Of a stretch of 34,231 nt of DNA, positions 7,292-15,899 are shown one piece after another (the stretch's first letter is position 1; the number at the start of each line of letters is the position of its first letter). A program made the translations under genes and the position numbers. The notes under the pieces were generated by a model. The model made no database searches. It had not been told where the DNA came from and worked only from the letters and a program-made list of their open reading frames with translations. Origin of the DNA: Thermoproteota archaeon (GTDB taxonomy: Archaea > Korarchaeota > JAOZGF01 > JAOZFZ01); contig JAOZFT010000002.1 in the NCBI GenBank assembly GCA_027492035.1, positions 1-34,231 on the forward strand. The letters run 5' to 3'.

Positions 7292-9199
7292 GTGATAGAA
7301 ATGGGAAGGGGGATAGATGAGAAAGAATTTAATGTAAAAAAGGAAGTGTTAACTCTTGTCTTGGGAGCATTAATTTATGTAGGAGCTTTAACGTTAAAGT
7401 TACCTTTACCTGAAGAATTTTCCCTATTTCTGTTAAGTTATTTTATTATTGGAGGAAATGTTGTGCAAAAGGCTGTTAAACATATTTTTCGTAAAAGAAT
7501 TTTTGATGAGAATTTTTTGATGACTGTGGCTACCGCTGGTGCTTTTGCGATAAGGGAGTTCCCAGAAGCTGTTGCAGTTATGCTTTTTTTCAAAGTCGGT
7601 GAACTGCTTCAAAATTCTGCTTTAAACAAGTCAAGGAGAGCTGTTAAGTCTTTGATCGAGATAAAGGCAGATTACGCAAATTTGAAAATGGACGGAAAAA
7701 CGAAGAAAGTTGACCCTAAGAATGTAAAAGTGGGGGATGTAATTATTGTTAAGCCTGGAGAAAAAGTTCCACTTGACGGTGTCGTGTTAAGTGGTTATTC
7801 AATGGTAGATACTTCAGCCTTAACAGGGGAGCCTGTGCCGAAGAAAGTAGAACCAGGAGACAAAATACTTTCAGGAATGATAAACAAGACAGGTCTTTTA
7901 ATTGTTCAAGTAACTAAGAAATTTAGTGAATCCACTGTGGCTAAAATAATGGAGTTAGTAGAGAACGCAGCTGCTAGAAAAGCCCCTACTGAACAATTTA
8001 TCACTAAATTTGCGAAATATTACACTCCAACAGTAGTTTTAGGGGCTTTTCTCCTAGTTTTTGTACCTGTAGTACTTAGCACTGTACCGATTTTTAAGCC
8101 TTTGTTCAATTATGAAGAAGATTTATCTAAGTGGATATATAGATCCCTCACTTTTTTAGTCATTTCTTGCCCCTGTGCCTTAGTTATTTCAATTCCTTTG
8201 GGTTTTTTTGGAGGAATAGGGGCTTCTTCTAAAAGAGGAGTACTGATTAAAGGTTCAAACTTCTTAGAAGGACTAAATCACCTTCACACAGTTGTTTGGG
8301 ATAAAACAGGCACCCTAACTAAAGGTGTGTTTAAAGTTGTGAAGGTAGTGCCTAAAAACAATTTTTTGAAGGAGGAAGTTTTAAAGTTAGCAGCGCAACT
8401 AGAAAGTCAATCAAACCATCCTATTGCTCAGTCCATACTTGAAGCCTTTAATGGGGAAATAGATGAAACCACAATAGAAAGTTACGAAGAAATTCCAGGG
8501 TATGGCGTAAAAGCAAAAGTGAACCATCAACTTGCATTAGTTGGAAACGATAAATTGCTTCACAAAGAAAAAATCCACCATGACACGTGTAAAGTTGAAG
8601 GAACAGTGGTTCATGTAGCCCTTAACAATACTTACATGGGGTACATTGTTATTTCAGATGAAATTAAGGAGGATGCTGAAGAAACAGTTAAAAAACTTAA
8701 AAAATTAGGAGTAAAAAGGCAAGTCATGGTTACTGGAGATGATTCTCAAGCAGCAAGGAAAGTTGCTCAAGAACTTGGTTTGGACACATATTTTGCTGAG
8801 CTTCTGCCGCACCAAAAAGTGGAGAAGCTTGAACAGTTAATGAAGGAAAAGCAAGGGAAGGGGTTAATAGCCTTTGTAGGAGATGGAGTAAATGATGCTC
8901 CTGCGCTGGTGCGTTCAGATGTAGGTGTAGCCATGGGGGCTTTAGGGTCAGATGCTGCAATAGAGGCTGCAGATATAGTTTTACTTACTGACGAACCTTC
9001 AAGAATAATTGAAACAATTAAAATTGCAAAGAAGACAAGAAAAACAGTTTGGCAAAACATAAGTTTTGCATTGATTATTAAAACAATATTTTTAGTTTTA
9101 GGTGCACTTGGGACAGCAACTATGTGGGAAGCTGTTTTCGCTGATGTAGGAGTTGCTTTATTAACAATAATTAATTCCACAAGAATAATTCTGAAATGA
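7292..9199 (+). CDS. P1B-type heavy-metal-transporting ATPase
   Basis: Metal-exporting P-type ATPase of 635 residues. Visible motifs: actuator-domain TGEP (178-181), transmembrane CPC in ISCPCAL (Cys293, Cys295), phosphorylation site DKTGT (Asp337), the P1B marker SNHP (His376-Pro377), and GDGVNDAP (530-537). There is no N-terminal metal-binding (HMA) domain; the chain goes almost directly to the membrane. The last segments read ALIIKTIFLVLGALG then FADVG, the Lys and Asp pair typical of the ZntA/CadA (Zn/Cd/Pb) group. By context, nickel or cobalt is also possible because nikR is divergent. GTG start with a GAGGG ribosome site; ATG at 7301 is an alternative. Confidence 0.93.
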   Translation: MIEMGRGIDEKEFNVKKEVLTLVLGALIYVGALTLKLPLPEEFSLFLLSYFIIGGNVVQKAVKHIFRKRIFDENFLMTVATAGAFAIREFPEAVAVMLFFKVGELLQNSALNKSRRAVKSLIEIKADYANLKMDGKTKKVDPKNVKVGDVIIVKPGEKVPLDGVVLSGYSMVDTSALTGEPVPKKVEPGDKILSGMINKTGLLIVQVTKKFSESTVAKIMELVENAAARKAPTEQFITKFAKYYTPTVVLGAFLLVFVPVVLSTVPIFKPLFNYEEDLSKWIYRSLTFLVISCPCALVISIPLGFFGGIGASSKRGVLIKGSNFLEGLNHLHTVVWDKTGTLTKGVFKVVKVVPKNNFLKEEVLKLAAQLESQSNHPIAQSILEAFNGEIDETTIESYEEIPGYGVKAKVNHQLALVGNDKLLHKEKIHHDTCKVEGTVVHVALNNTYMGYIVISDEIKEDAEETVKKLKKLGVKRQVMVTGDDSQAARKVAQELGLDTYFAELLPHQKVEKLEQLMKEKQGKGLIAFVGDGVNDAPALVRSDVGVAMGALGSDAAIEAADIVLLTDEPSRIIETIKIAKKTRKTVWQNISFALIIKTIFLVLGALGTATMWEAVFADVGVALLTIINSTRIILK

Positions 9200-9341
9200 T
9201 TTTGAAATACCAAAACACTTCCATTAATTATATATTTCCAAACTTCCCTTTTATAGAAGTGGCTTTTAAGGGATATAGAGATTTTTCACCCTCTTTAATG
9301 TTTCTTAAGGAAACTGAGAGAAAAGGAGGAGATGCCTAAAA

Positions 9342-10565
9342 ATGAAAAAGGTTGATGGTGCTGAAAGTTTACTTCAAGCCCATGGTAAGCCTGAAAAAGA
9401 AGTTTATTTCGATAATGGAAATTCAGGATGGGTTCCGCCGGAAGTAGTTGAAGCTATGCTTCCTTACTTTAACAAATATGGTTATGGACACCCCTCAATA
9501 ACAAATAGGCCAGGTTGGGAGGCTTATGAAGCAATTTATGAAGCTTCAGAACAAATTAAGAAAAGCATAGGTGCTGAATTCCCAGAAGAAATCAATTTCA
9601 CTCATAACTTCACTGAAGCAAACAATTTAGCAATAACCGGTACAGCTTTGGCAAACAAAACCAAGGGTAAAGAGATAATTATTTCGGAGATTGAGCATTA
9701 CAGTGTCATGTTTCCCTGTGAAGAGTTGCAGAGAAAAGGTTTTAAACTTATAAAGATCCCTGTTGACAAAGAGGGGTTTGTTGACCTTGACAAGTTAAGT
9801 TCTGCAGTGAACAAAAATACTTTACTTGTCAGCATAATGGCTGTTAATCATGAAATCGGAACGATTGAACCATTAAAAGAAATAGTGGAAATAGTGAAAG
9901 ACAAAAACCCTGAAACAATTTTTCACACTGACGCCTCAGATGCTTACACAAAGACTCCTTTAAACGTTAAAAGAACAGGGGTAGACTTGTTAACCCTCAG
10001 CAGCCACAAAATTCATGGACCTCGTGGAGCCGGGGCACTTTATGTAAAGAAGGGAGTAGAAGTTGAAAAAATAATTTATGGTTCACTTTCTTCACAGCCT
10101 TTATGGCCTGGAGTTGAAAATGTACCTGCAATAATGGGTTTTTCTAAAGCTTCATCTTTAGCTTTTAAAAAATTTAAAGAGTACAATAAGTATTTAGAGA
10201 ATTTACGTGATAAATTGATAAAGGGGATACTGGAGGAAGTGCCTGACACTTTACTTAACGGCCCTTTAGGAAACAAAAGAGTTTCAGATAATGCCAATAT
10301 AAGTTTTTTACGGGTTGAAGGGGAAGCTGTGACTGTAGAATTAAGTTTACATGGTATTTACGTTTCAAGTGGAAGTGCTTGTACAAGCAGAGTGCTTGAA
10401 CCAAGTCATGTTCTGTTAGCCATTGGTAGAAAATATGAAGAAGCACATGGAAGCGTTTTGTTTAAATTAATGCGTTTCCATAAAAGAGAAGATATAGAAT
10501 ACACACTTAAAGTCATTCCTAAATCAATTAAGAGATTAAGAAAAATAAGTGCAATTAAAAGTTAA
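9342..10565 (+). CDS. iscS: Cysteine desulfurase (IscS/NifS family)
   Basis: PLP enzyme that takes sulfur from cysteine as an enzyme-bound persulfide for Fe-S cluster and thio-cofactor synthesis; 407 residues. The start of the fold is YFDNGNSGWVPPEV. The PLP aspartate lies in HTDASDAY and the Schiff-base lysine is Lys223 in SSHKIHGPRG. The catalytic Cys347 lies in SSGSACTSR, the conserved mobile loop, with the family continuation EPSHVL. A good ribosome site (AGGAGG) precedes the ATG. The scaffold gene follows after 17 nt, so the two form an isc-type operon. Parts of the sequence diverge enough that an Isc-like variant is possible, but all catalytic residues are there. Confidence 0.93.
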   Translation: MKKVDGAESLLQAHGKPEKEVYFDNGNSGWVPPEVVEAMLPYFNKYGYGHPSITNRPGWEAYEAIYEASEQIKKSIGAEFPEEINFTHNFTEANNLAITGTALANKTKGKEIIISEIEHYSVMFPCEELQRKGFKLIKIPVDKEGFVDLDKLSSAVNKNTLLVSIMAVNHEIGTIEPLKEIVEIVKDKNPETIFHTDASDAYTKTPLNVKRTGVDLLTLSSHKIHGPRGAGALYVKKGVEVEKIIYGSLSSQPLWPGVENVPAIMGFSKASSLAFKKFKEYNKYLENLRDKLIKGILEEVPDTLLNGPLGNKRVSDNANISFLRVEGEAVTVELSLHGIYVSSGSACTSRVLEPSHVLLAIGRKYEEAHGSVLFKLMRFHKREDIEYTLKVIPKSIKRLRKISAIKS

Positions 10566-10582
10566 GGAGGACTGAAAATAAG

Positions 10583-11086
10583 TTGTCAACACGCATACCT
10601 CTACCTTATAGTGGAAAAGTGATTAAATTGTTCAGAAACCCGAAAAATTTAGGCAGAATGGAGAACGCAACAGTTTATGCAACAGCAGGAAGCCCGGCTT
10701 GTGGAGACATGATAACACTCTACCTCAGAATAGAGGATGGTAAAATATTAAACGCCACTTTTGAAAGTTACGGTTGCGCCGCTAATATTGCTGCAGCAAG
10801 TGTTTTAACAGAGATGATTAAAGGGAAGAAAGTGGAGGAAGCTTGGAAAATAACTTGGAGGAAAATATCAGACGAACTTGGCGGTTTACCCTCTATAAAG
10901 TACCATTGTGGAATATTAGCTGTTGGCTCATTAAGAAGAGCAATAAGAAAGTATTATGGCGACAAAAGACCTTCTTGGTTGCCTAAAGAAACAACTTCAG
11001 AGGAAAAATTGGCTTTAAAAGAAGAAGAACTTATTAAAAGATTTCTAAAAAGAAGTAAGAAAGAACTGAATGAAAAACATTTTTAA
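10583..11086 (+). CDS. iscU: Fe-S cluster scaffold protein (IscU family)
   Basis: Scaffold on which the desulfurase builds Fe-S clusters. All key residues are visible: Cys40 and Asp42 in GSPACGD, Cys65 in YGCAANIAAAS, and His108-Cys109 in KYHCGILA. The length is 167, about 40 longer than minimal IscU. The extra C-terminal part is highly charged (Lys/Glu-rich from about 130) and predicted helical. TTG start with GGAGG about 12 nt upstream, 17 nt after iscS. No hscA, hscB or ferredoxin gene follows, as usual in archaea. Confidence 0.93.
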   Translation: MSTRIPLPYSGKVIKLFRNPKNLGRMENATVYATAGSPACGDMITLYLRIEDGKILNATFESYGCAANIAAASVLTEMIKGKKVEEAWKITWRKISDELGGLPSIKYHCGILAVGSLRRAIRKYYGDKRPSWLPKETTSEEKLALKEEELIKRFLKRSKKELNEKHF

Positions 11087-11149
11087 CGTATTTTTCATCT
11101 ATACTTAAATTTTTAGGCTTAAGAAGAGTACAGTGAAGAGGGAGGTACT

Positions 11150-11212
11150 ATGTTTTTCAAAGAAAGGGGAGTGAAATGGTTAAGGAAAACATTGTCCAGA
11201 AGTACGTTATGA
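11150..11212 (+). CDS. Possible 20-codon leader peptide
   Basis: An ATG preceded by an excellent ribosome site (GGGAGGT, 4 nt before the start) opens a 20-codon frame of basic composition (MFFKERGVKWLRKTLSRSTL) that ends in TGA inside the next gene, in another frame. The ribosome site is stronger than that of the next gene. It may be a translated leader coupled to the next gene, or the remnant of an older start. Expression is not shown. Confidence 0.25.
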   Translation: MFFKERGVKWLRKTLSRSTL

Positions 11213-11454
11213 GAACAACTAAGACTTGCGCCAACAAGGGAGATTACATGGTAACTTTAAGGATTGATAAAAGAGACGAAGCACTTTCCAAAGTTTCAAA
11301 CAAACTTAGAGAAACTGTTAGGATGGGGCTAATAAGGAAAGGGAAGATTGGAGACGTGGAGTTAACCTTGTTTAAAACAGGCAAAATAATTATACATAAC
11401 CTAAAAAGTAGGGATATTAATTCTTTCTTGAAAGAAATACTTACAGGGAAATAG
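11176..11454 (+). CDS. Small uncharacterized protein downstream of iscSU
   Basis: A 92-residue protein that I do not recognise. It is mostly alternating strands and helices, starting MVKENIVQKYVMRTTKTC. The second half has the pattern DVELTLFKTGKIIIHNLKS followed by a helix, which is like the core of a TBP-type half-repeat and like the C-terminal extension of the E1 protein at 299-1399. It lies 89 nt after iscU on the same strand, with GGGGAG ahead of its ATG, so it may be in the same transcript or have its own TATA-like sequence near 11102-11115. One cysteine (Cys18) is present, so a cluster ligand set is not visible. Confidence 0.65.
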   Translation: MVKENIVQKYVMRTTKTCANKGDYMVTLRIDKRDEALSKVSNKLRETVRMGLIRKGKIGDVELTLFKTGKIIIHNLKSRDINSFLKEILTGK

Positions 11455-11648
11455 AACATGGAAAAATCTTTGATCCAAAGAAAAAGATCTGAAAAATACC
11501 TCATCTAAAGTATCTACATTAAGATTGTTCCATACAGGATTAAAAAATGAAAAATTTTAAACACGTACTCATTTTCGATAATTCCATAATTAAGTGTTTA
11601 ATTTAACTCTTTATTAATAGCTTCAGAAAGGTATTCCTGTGAAATTTT

Positions 11649-12308
11649 ATGGAAAAAGTAGTTTTTAATTGGAGCGGAGGTAAGGACAGCGCTTTAGCCC
11701 TTCACGAAATGAAAGATTACTATGAAATAGTTGCACTGTTAACGACTTTGACTGCTGACTATGACAGGGTAAGTATGCACGGTACTCAGCGAGTTCTCTT
11801 AGAAAAGCAAGCTGAATCTCTAAATTTTCCATTAGAAAAGGTTTACATTACAAAGAACGCTTCAAATGAGGAGTATGGAAAGAAAATGGAGAACGTGTTA
11901 ATGAAATATTTGAGTCAAGGAGTTCTTTCAGTTGCTTTTGGTGACATCTTCCTTGAAGACGTAAGAAAATACCGTGAGAGTAATTTATTAAAGATAGGGA
12001 TGAAGGGAGTATTTCCTTTGTGGAAGAGGGATACCACAGAATTGGCCAACAAGTTTATAGATTCCGGATTTAAAGCAATTGTAACATGTGTTGACTCAAA
12101 AGTTCTAAGTAAAAAGTTTGTGGGTAGAATCTACAATAAAAAGTTTTTGTCTGAATTACCTTCCAAAGTGGATCCATGTGGTGAAAGAGGAGAATTTCAC
12201 ACATTCGTGTATGATGGGCCAATATTCAGGGAAAAAATACGGTTTAAAATAGGCGAGATTGTTTTAAGGGATAACCGTTTCTATTTTTGTGACTTAATAC
12301 CAGTTTAA
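11649..12308 (+). CDS. Dph6-related PP-loop ATP pyrophosphatase
   Basis: A PP-loop enzyme of 219 residues with the ATP-binding SGGKDSALAL (9-18) and the family's SMHGT and LLEKQAESLNFPL segments. A C-terminal DPCGERGEFHTFVYDGP block is shared with diphthine-ammonia ligase (Dph6), which makes the last step of diphthamide on elongation factor 2. The SMHGT variant is also found in bacteria that lack diphthamide, so the substrate may differ. It stands alone on the plus strand with a 194-bp upstream gap. The start ATG has no strong ribosome site. Confidence 0.82.
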   Translation: MEKVVFNWSGGKDSALALHEMKDYYEIVALLTTLTADYDRVSMHGTQRVLLEKQAESLNFPLEKVYITKNASNEEYGKKMENVLMKYLSQGVLSVAFGDIFLEDVRKYRESNLLKIGMKGVFPLWKRDTTELANKFIDSGFKAIVTCVDSKVLSKKFVGRIYNKKFLSELPSKVDPCGERGEFHTFVYDGPIFREKIRFKIGEIVLRDNRFYFCDLIPV

Positions 12309-12372
12309 AAACAATTTTAATTAAAACATTAATTATTTAAACTTTGAAAAACTCCGAAATGGTTTGAATTTT

Positions 12373-12423
12373 CAGAAAAACTACATGCTTTTTTAACGGC
12401 ATGTAGTTTGGCTAGTTTTTCTG
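12373..12423. repeat. Strong nested inverted repeat downstream of the PP-loop gene
   Basis: A perfect 11-bp stem, AAACTACATGC (12378-12388) with GCATGTAGTTT (12399-12409), has a 10-nt loop. A second pair, CAGAAAAACT (12373-12382) with AGTTTTTCTG (12414-12423), shares five bases with it, so the two can compete or combine. It starts 65 nt after the stop at 12308 and has T-rich flanks. It could be a terminator, an RNA element, or the end of a small mobile element. Confidence 0.55.
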
Positions 12424-12550
12424 TAAAGATATGCAATATGAAAACATTAACTTTTACCTTTAATTTCCCCATAGAAAATTTTTAATTATTAAAAGGGTTT
12501 CTTTAGATTCTTAAAAATAATATTCTACGTAAACGGAAGAGAATTTATTA

Positions 12551-12802
12551 TTGATCTACCCTTTAAAAATGCTCGAAATGCAGTTCAGCATAGATAAGAG
12601 GAAAGAATCACCTAAGTATGTAAAAACTAGTTTTGCAGCTGCAATTGCCCTGAAATTTTACCCAGGGAGATTTTATAGAGATGCAAAGCCGTACTGTGTA
12701 AACCTTTTACAAACCTATTCTAGGGATGCAAAGCCTCATGTGTTTATTGCGGTCTTTCATCTGATAGAAAAGCAACTAGTTTTACATCCTAGTTTTACAT
12801 AA
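12551..12802 (+). CDS. Doubtful 83-codon frame, possibly a gene remnant
   Basis: An isolated TTG-started frame in the gap between the PP-loop gene and the VapBC-like pair. The middle (FAAAIALKFYPGRFYRDAKP) reads like real protein. The motif RDAKPY then recurs 18 residues later as RDAKPH, matching a short direct repeat of GATGCAAAGCC in the DNA. There is no ribosome site, and I cannot assign a family; a transposase remnant is one possibility. Outside this frame and the hairpin, 12309-12861 holds nothing else I can identify. Confidence 0.25.
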   Translation: MIYPLKMLEMQFSIDKRKESPKYVKTSFAAAIALKFYPGRFYRDAKPYCVNLLQTYSRDAKPHVFIAVFHLIEKQLVLHPSFT

Positions 12803-12827
12803 ACTTAACAATTAACATATGAAAAAA

Positions 12828-12837
12828 TTTATAAAAG
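12828..12837 (+). promoter_or_regulatory. TATA element of the VapBC-like pair
   Basis: TTTATAAAAG lies 25-34 nt upstream of the GTG/ATG start of the first gene. The transcript would begin within a few bases of the start codon, so this message is probably leaderless or nearly so. No inverted repeat that could serve for autoregulation is obvious. Confidence 0.5.
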
Positions 12838-12861
12838 TATTTTTGTCCATATTTACTTAAG

Positions 12862-13125
12862 GTGATGGTGCTGAGAGTTCAAATAGAGAAGGGTATTGAA
12901 CGCAGGTTTAGGGAGATGGCTATGAGGAAATTTGGTTTTGGTAAAGGGTCCCTGAGCAAAGCTGCACAAGAAGCTTTTTTAAGGTGGATTTCCAGCGTTG
13001 AAGATGAACTTCTAAAGTTTGAAGGTGACCCTGTTGAGGAGATAGATGGATTACTGGCAGGAATTCCAATTGACTCAGTGGAGCTGCAGCACATGGTTAA
13101 AAAACTTTGGCTTAAGAGAGGGTAG
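12862..13125 (+). CDS. Putative VapB-type antitoxin
   Basis: An 87-residue protein just ahead of a PIN toxin gene. The first half is basic and compatible with a small DNA-binding fold (LRVQIEKGIERRFREMAMRKFG, then a helix with AAQEAFLRW). The acidic second half (EDELLKFEGDPVEEIDGLLAG) fits the segment by which antitoxins block PIN active sites. Its stop is 2 nt before the toxin ATG. The call rests on position and layout more than on motif. GTG at 12862 and ATG at 12865 are both possible starts. Confidence 0.7.
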   Translation: MMVLRVQIEKGIERRFREMAMRKFGFGKGSLSKAAQEAFLRWISSVEDELLKFEGDPVEEIDGLLAGIPIDSVELQHMVKKLWLKRG

Positions 13126-13127
13126 AA

Positions 13128-13547
13128 ATGTACCTAGTTGACACTAATATATTTCTCGAGGTCTTGCTTTCAAGGGGGAGGAAGGAGCCATGTAAAAGAT
13201 TTTTAGGGATGCTTAGAGACGGTAAACGGAGCGGCGTGATAACTGATTTCACCGTTCATTCAATTATTGTGATAATGGAAGGGTTTGGAAAATTAACTGA
13301 ACTAAAGAAGTTTCTTTGCAGTCTTGCTGCATATAAAGGCCTGCATATATTCTTAACAGGTTTATCGGTTGAGGTTAAAGCTGTTAAATTGGCCTTAAAG
13401 GGAAAGCTAGACATGGACGACGCCATCCAGTATTCCTCAGCTCTTTCCATTGGAGCAGAATGTATTGTTTCATATGATACACACTTTAACGACCTTAAAA
13501 TTCCACGTAAAACACCAGAGGACCTTGTTGTTGAAACTGGTTCTTAA
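13128..13547 (+). CDS. vapC: PIN-domain ribonuclease toxin (VapC family)
   Basis: A 139-residue PIN domain. Acidic metal-binding residues are visible: Asp5 in MYLVDTN, Glu11, the cluster LDMDDA (95-98) and Asp117 in SYDTHFNDL. Members cleave specific RNAs with Mg or Mn and are held by the partner antitoxin. The 2-nt gap to the upstream gene supports a toxin-antitoxin operon. The sequence is not close to the second PIN protein in this window (33224-33685), so the two pairs are separate systems. Confidence 0.87.
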   Translation: MYLVDTNIFLEVLLSRGRKEPCKRFLGMLRDGKRSGVITDFTVHSIIVIMEGFGKLTELKKFLCSLAAYKGLHIFLTGLSVEVKAVKLALKGKLDMDDAIQYSSALSIGAECIVSYDTHFNDLKIPRKTPEDLVVETGS

Positions 13548-14630
13548 TTAACAAAAATTTAAATTTATAACCTAGTTTAGTAGGGATAAACCGCTGTAAA
13601 ACTTAAATATCCATGATCCCGGGAAAATTAAGCTCCAAGTTTCACTTTACAAGAAGCTTCAACTGTCTGCAATCTGTTGCTTGAAAATTGCGGTTGACGA
13701 AGCAGTGAATAAAGGGGAGGGTAATAAAGAGTGATAAACAAAAAGATTATTTAACTATTATGTTCACCTCAATAACCCTTATAGCCAACATTCTTTTATC
13801 ATGCTAATTAAAAAATCATCTCAGAATAAAGAAATAACTGTAAATTCTTCCCTAATTGAAAAAAATAAAACATCAAACAAAATTATGTGGACAGGCTCAC
13901 CCAGATGGTAGATTCCATGCTGTAGGTGTACCTTCATAATTCTTTAATTTCCAATAAACTGAGTAATAAGCCACTAAGCCAGAAAAGGCTTCGACATCCA
14001 AAAGTATATAGTTCTTCAAAATGTAAGTAACTGTCCGTGATCACAGTTTTTAGCGGAGCAAGTTGTTACCCTTTTCCGAACAGAAACACTTAATATTCCT
14101 CAATTTCAGGTAATTAGTGGACTGATCAAACAGGATTTGTTTAAACAGCATAAAATTAAAGAAATCCTGAATCCATGAACTTGAATTATTAACTAAAGGA
14201 CAAGTAATAAAAGGAAACATTACTTCGCCTTTGAATCTGCTTAGACCTTACCTAAATTTAACTATAAAGTACAAACTTCGCCTACCGCAAAAAGTTATAC
14301 TGACAATAAAGCTAAAAAAACCTATTGAAACCTTTTTCTTAAATGCCTGTTTGGAGAAACCTTAACTTCTTCATTTTTCATTTAAGTCCTAGCCACTTTT
14401 ACGCTGAAACTATCCTCTTTATGTTTCTTAATTCTCGACAAGTAGAAGAATCCATAAATAATGATATTTTAGAGATAAGTAGAAAGTTAATGTGTTTTAA
14501 ACCTTAAATTTTGTATCTGAAAAGGGAAAACATTAAACTCATAAAACTTTTATACGTTTTAATTCTTTAAAAGGGTTTGTGTTTGTTTTTGGAGCTAAGT
14601 GAAGAAAGTTTAAGGAGAGGAGGAGGTTCT
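13548..14630. other. 1.1-kb gene-poor region, probably decayed coding DNA
   Basis: No gene with a start, ribosome site and recognisable product is present. Several stop-free stretches with protein-like composition but no proper start occur on the plus strand: about 13590-13733 (ends VDEAVNKGEGNKE), about 14048-14178 (includes AEQVVTLFRTETLNIPQFQV) and about 14175-14363 (includes LLRPYLNLTIKYKL). They are in different frames, as expected for an old, frameshifted gene. No tRNA, CRISPR repeat or strong hairpin was seen. A TATA-like CTTTTATACG near 14547-14556 probably serves deoC. Confidence 0.4.
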
Positions 14631-15338
14631 TTGACACCTGAAAAGTTAGCTTCTTTTTTCGACCACACACTCTTGAAACCTTACACTACAGAGAAAGACA
14701 TTAAAAGAGTTTGTGCAGAAGCAGTTAAATACGGTTTTTATGGGGTCTGTGTACCTCCTTGTTACGTAAAATATGCCAAGAAATTACTTGAAAAAAGTAA
14801 AGTTAAGGTTGTTACGGTTGTGGGGTTTCCTTTAGGTTATTCCGCCCCAGAAACAAAAGTTTATGAGGCAAGAAAGGCTATTAAGGATGGATGTGACGAA
14901 ATAGATATGGTGATAAACATTAGCAAACTAAAAAGTAAAAGTTACAGCTACTTGGAAAACGAAATAAGGAAAGTTGTTGAAGCTGTTAAAGGAAAAATTG
15001 TGAAAGTGATAATTGAGACCTGTTACTTAACAAGGGAGGAGAAAGAAGTAATATGTAAGTTAGCTGTTAAAGCAGGGGCACAGTTTATTAAAACATCTAC
15101 AGGTTTCGGTCCAGAAGGAGCTAAAGAAGAAGATATAAAACTTATTTCTGAAATAGTTAAAGGCAAAGCGAAAATTAAGGCAGCAGGTTCAATTAGGACA
15201 CTTAATAAAGCATTGAAGATGATTAAGGCTGGTGCAGCGAGAATAGGGTCTTCCTCAAGTGTAAAAATAATGGAGGAAGCAATAAAAAATTTTCAGAAAA
15301 AAAGCCAAACCCACGTTTTTCAAGAAAAGAGAGAATAA
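14631..15338 (+). CDS. deoC: Deoxyribose-phosphate aldolase
   Basis: Class I aldolase that splits 2-deoxyribose 5-phosphate into glyceraldehyde 3-phosphate and acetaldehyde. Numbered from the TTG at 14631, the fold begins LASFFDHTLLKP (6-17). Catalytic residues are visible: Asp92 in DEIDMVIN, Schiff-base Lys154 in FIKTSTGFGPEGA, and Lys183 in KIKAAGSIR, followed by the phosphate loop near GSSSS. The frame is open to another TTG at 14577. I prefer 14631 because GGAGGAGGT precedes it and the family normally begins there; the TATA-like box near 14550 would, however, allow a leaderless message from 14577. The C-terminal tail after the barrel is short and basic. Confidence 0.93.
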   Translation: MTPEKLASFFDHTLLKPYTTEKDIKRVCAEAVKYGFYGVCVPPCYVKYAKKLLEKSKVKVVTVVGFPLGYSAPETKVYEARKAIKDGCDEIDMVINISKLKSKSYSYLENEIRKVVEAVKGKIVKVIIETCYLTREEKEVICKLAVKAGAQFIKTSTGFGPEGAKEEDIKLISEIVKGKAKIKAAGSIRTLNKALKMIKAGAARIGSSSSVKIMEEAIKNFQKKSQTHVFQEKRE

Positions 15339-15516
15339 GAAAAAATAAATGTTTCATTCATGTTTCTGAAACTCTTAATTAAATTAACTGGTACTAAAAC
15401 CCAAAAAAAACATTAAGTTCCCAATGCTTTAAAAAATTTTGAGGCAGAAAGTTTTTTGAAAGAGAAAAAATTTATTTTAAAAATGGAAGCATTAAGGAAA
15501 GGGTGTAGAAAACGAA

Positions 15517-15798
15517 ATGAATTTTCAATTTTTGAAGGGGAAAAAGGTCATAGATTCTGAAGCGAAAATAATAGGGGAAGTTGTAGATATTATTTTTAAC
15601 CCTTACACTTGGGAAGTTACAGATTTAATATTAAAAATAGATAAAGGACTAGGTAAGGAGCTTGGTTGGAGGAAGATATTAGGAAGTTTAAATGTTTCTT
15701 TAAAAACATCTTTTGTAAAGGCTGTTGGGGATGTTGTATCTCTCACAACTAACCTAAACAGTTTAAAAGGAGCAATGGAGAAATACCCGAAAGATTAA
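15517..15798 (+). CDS. PRC-barrel domain protein
   Basis: A 93-residue single-domain protein of the PRC-barrel family: LKGKKVIDSEAKIIGEVVDI, then NPYTWEVTDLILKI, and a VKAVGDVVSL strand. Small stand-alone PRC-barrel proteins are common in archaea; some bind the cell-division protein CdpB or FtsZ partners, and others are linked to RNA metabolism. The sequence does not show which applies here. It has its own upstream TATA-like stretch (AATTTATTTTAAA near 15468-15480). Confidence 0.85.
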   Translation: MNFQFLKGKKVIDSEAKIIGEVVDIIFNPYTWEVTDLILKIDKGLGKELGWRKILGSLNVSLKTSFVKAVGDVVSLTTNLNSLKGAMEKYPKD

Positions 15799-15899
15799 GT
15801 TTTATTAAGGAAATAAAACGCAAACTTTACATTTAACAAACAATAAAACAGAAAAACAATGAAACAATGAAATCACAGTTGAAAAGTTGAGAAGGAGAG

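Noticed and set aside
8767-9213. 148-codon frame on the minus strand
   Set aside because: Antisense to the GDGVNDAP region and last membrane segments of the P1B ATPase; no independent support.
12661-12745. Short direct repeat GATGCAAAGCC, considered as a CRISPR-like array
   Set aside because: Only two copies of about 11 nt with one spacing; no array. No CRISPR repeats or cas genes are present in the window.
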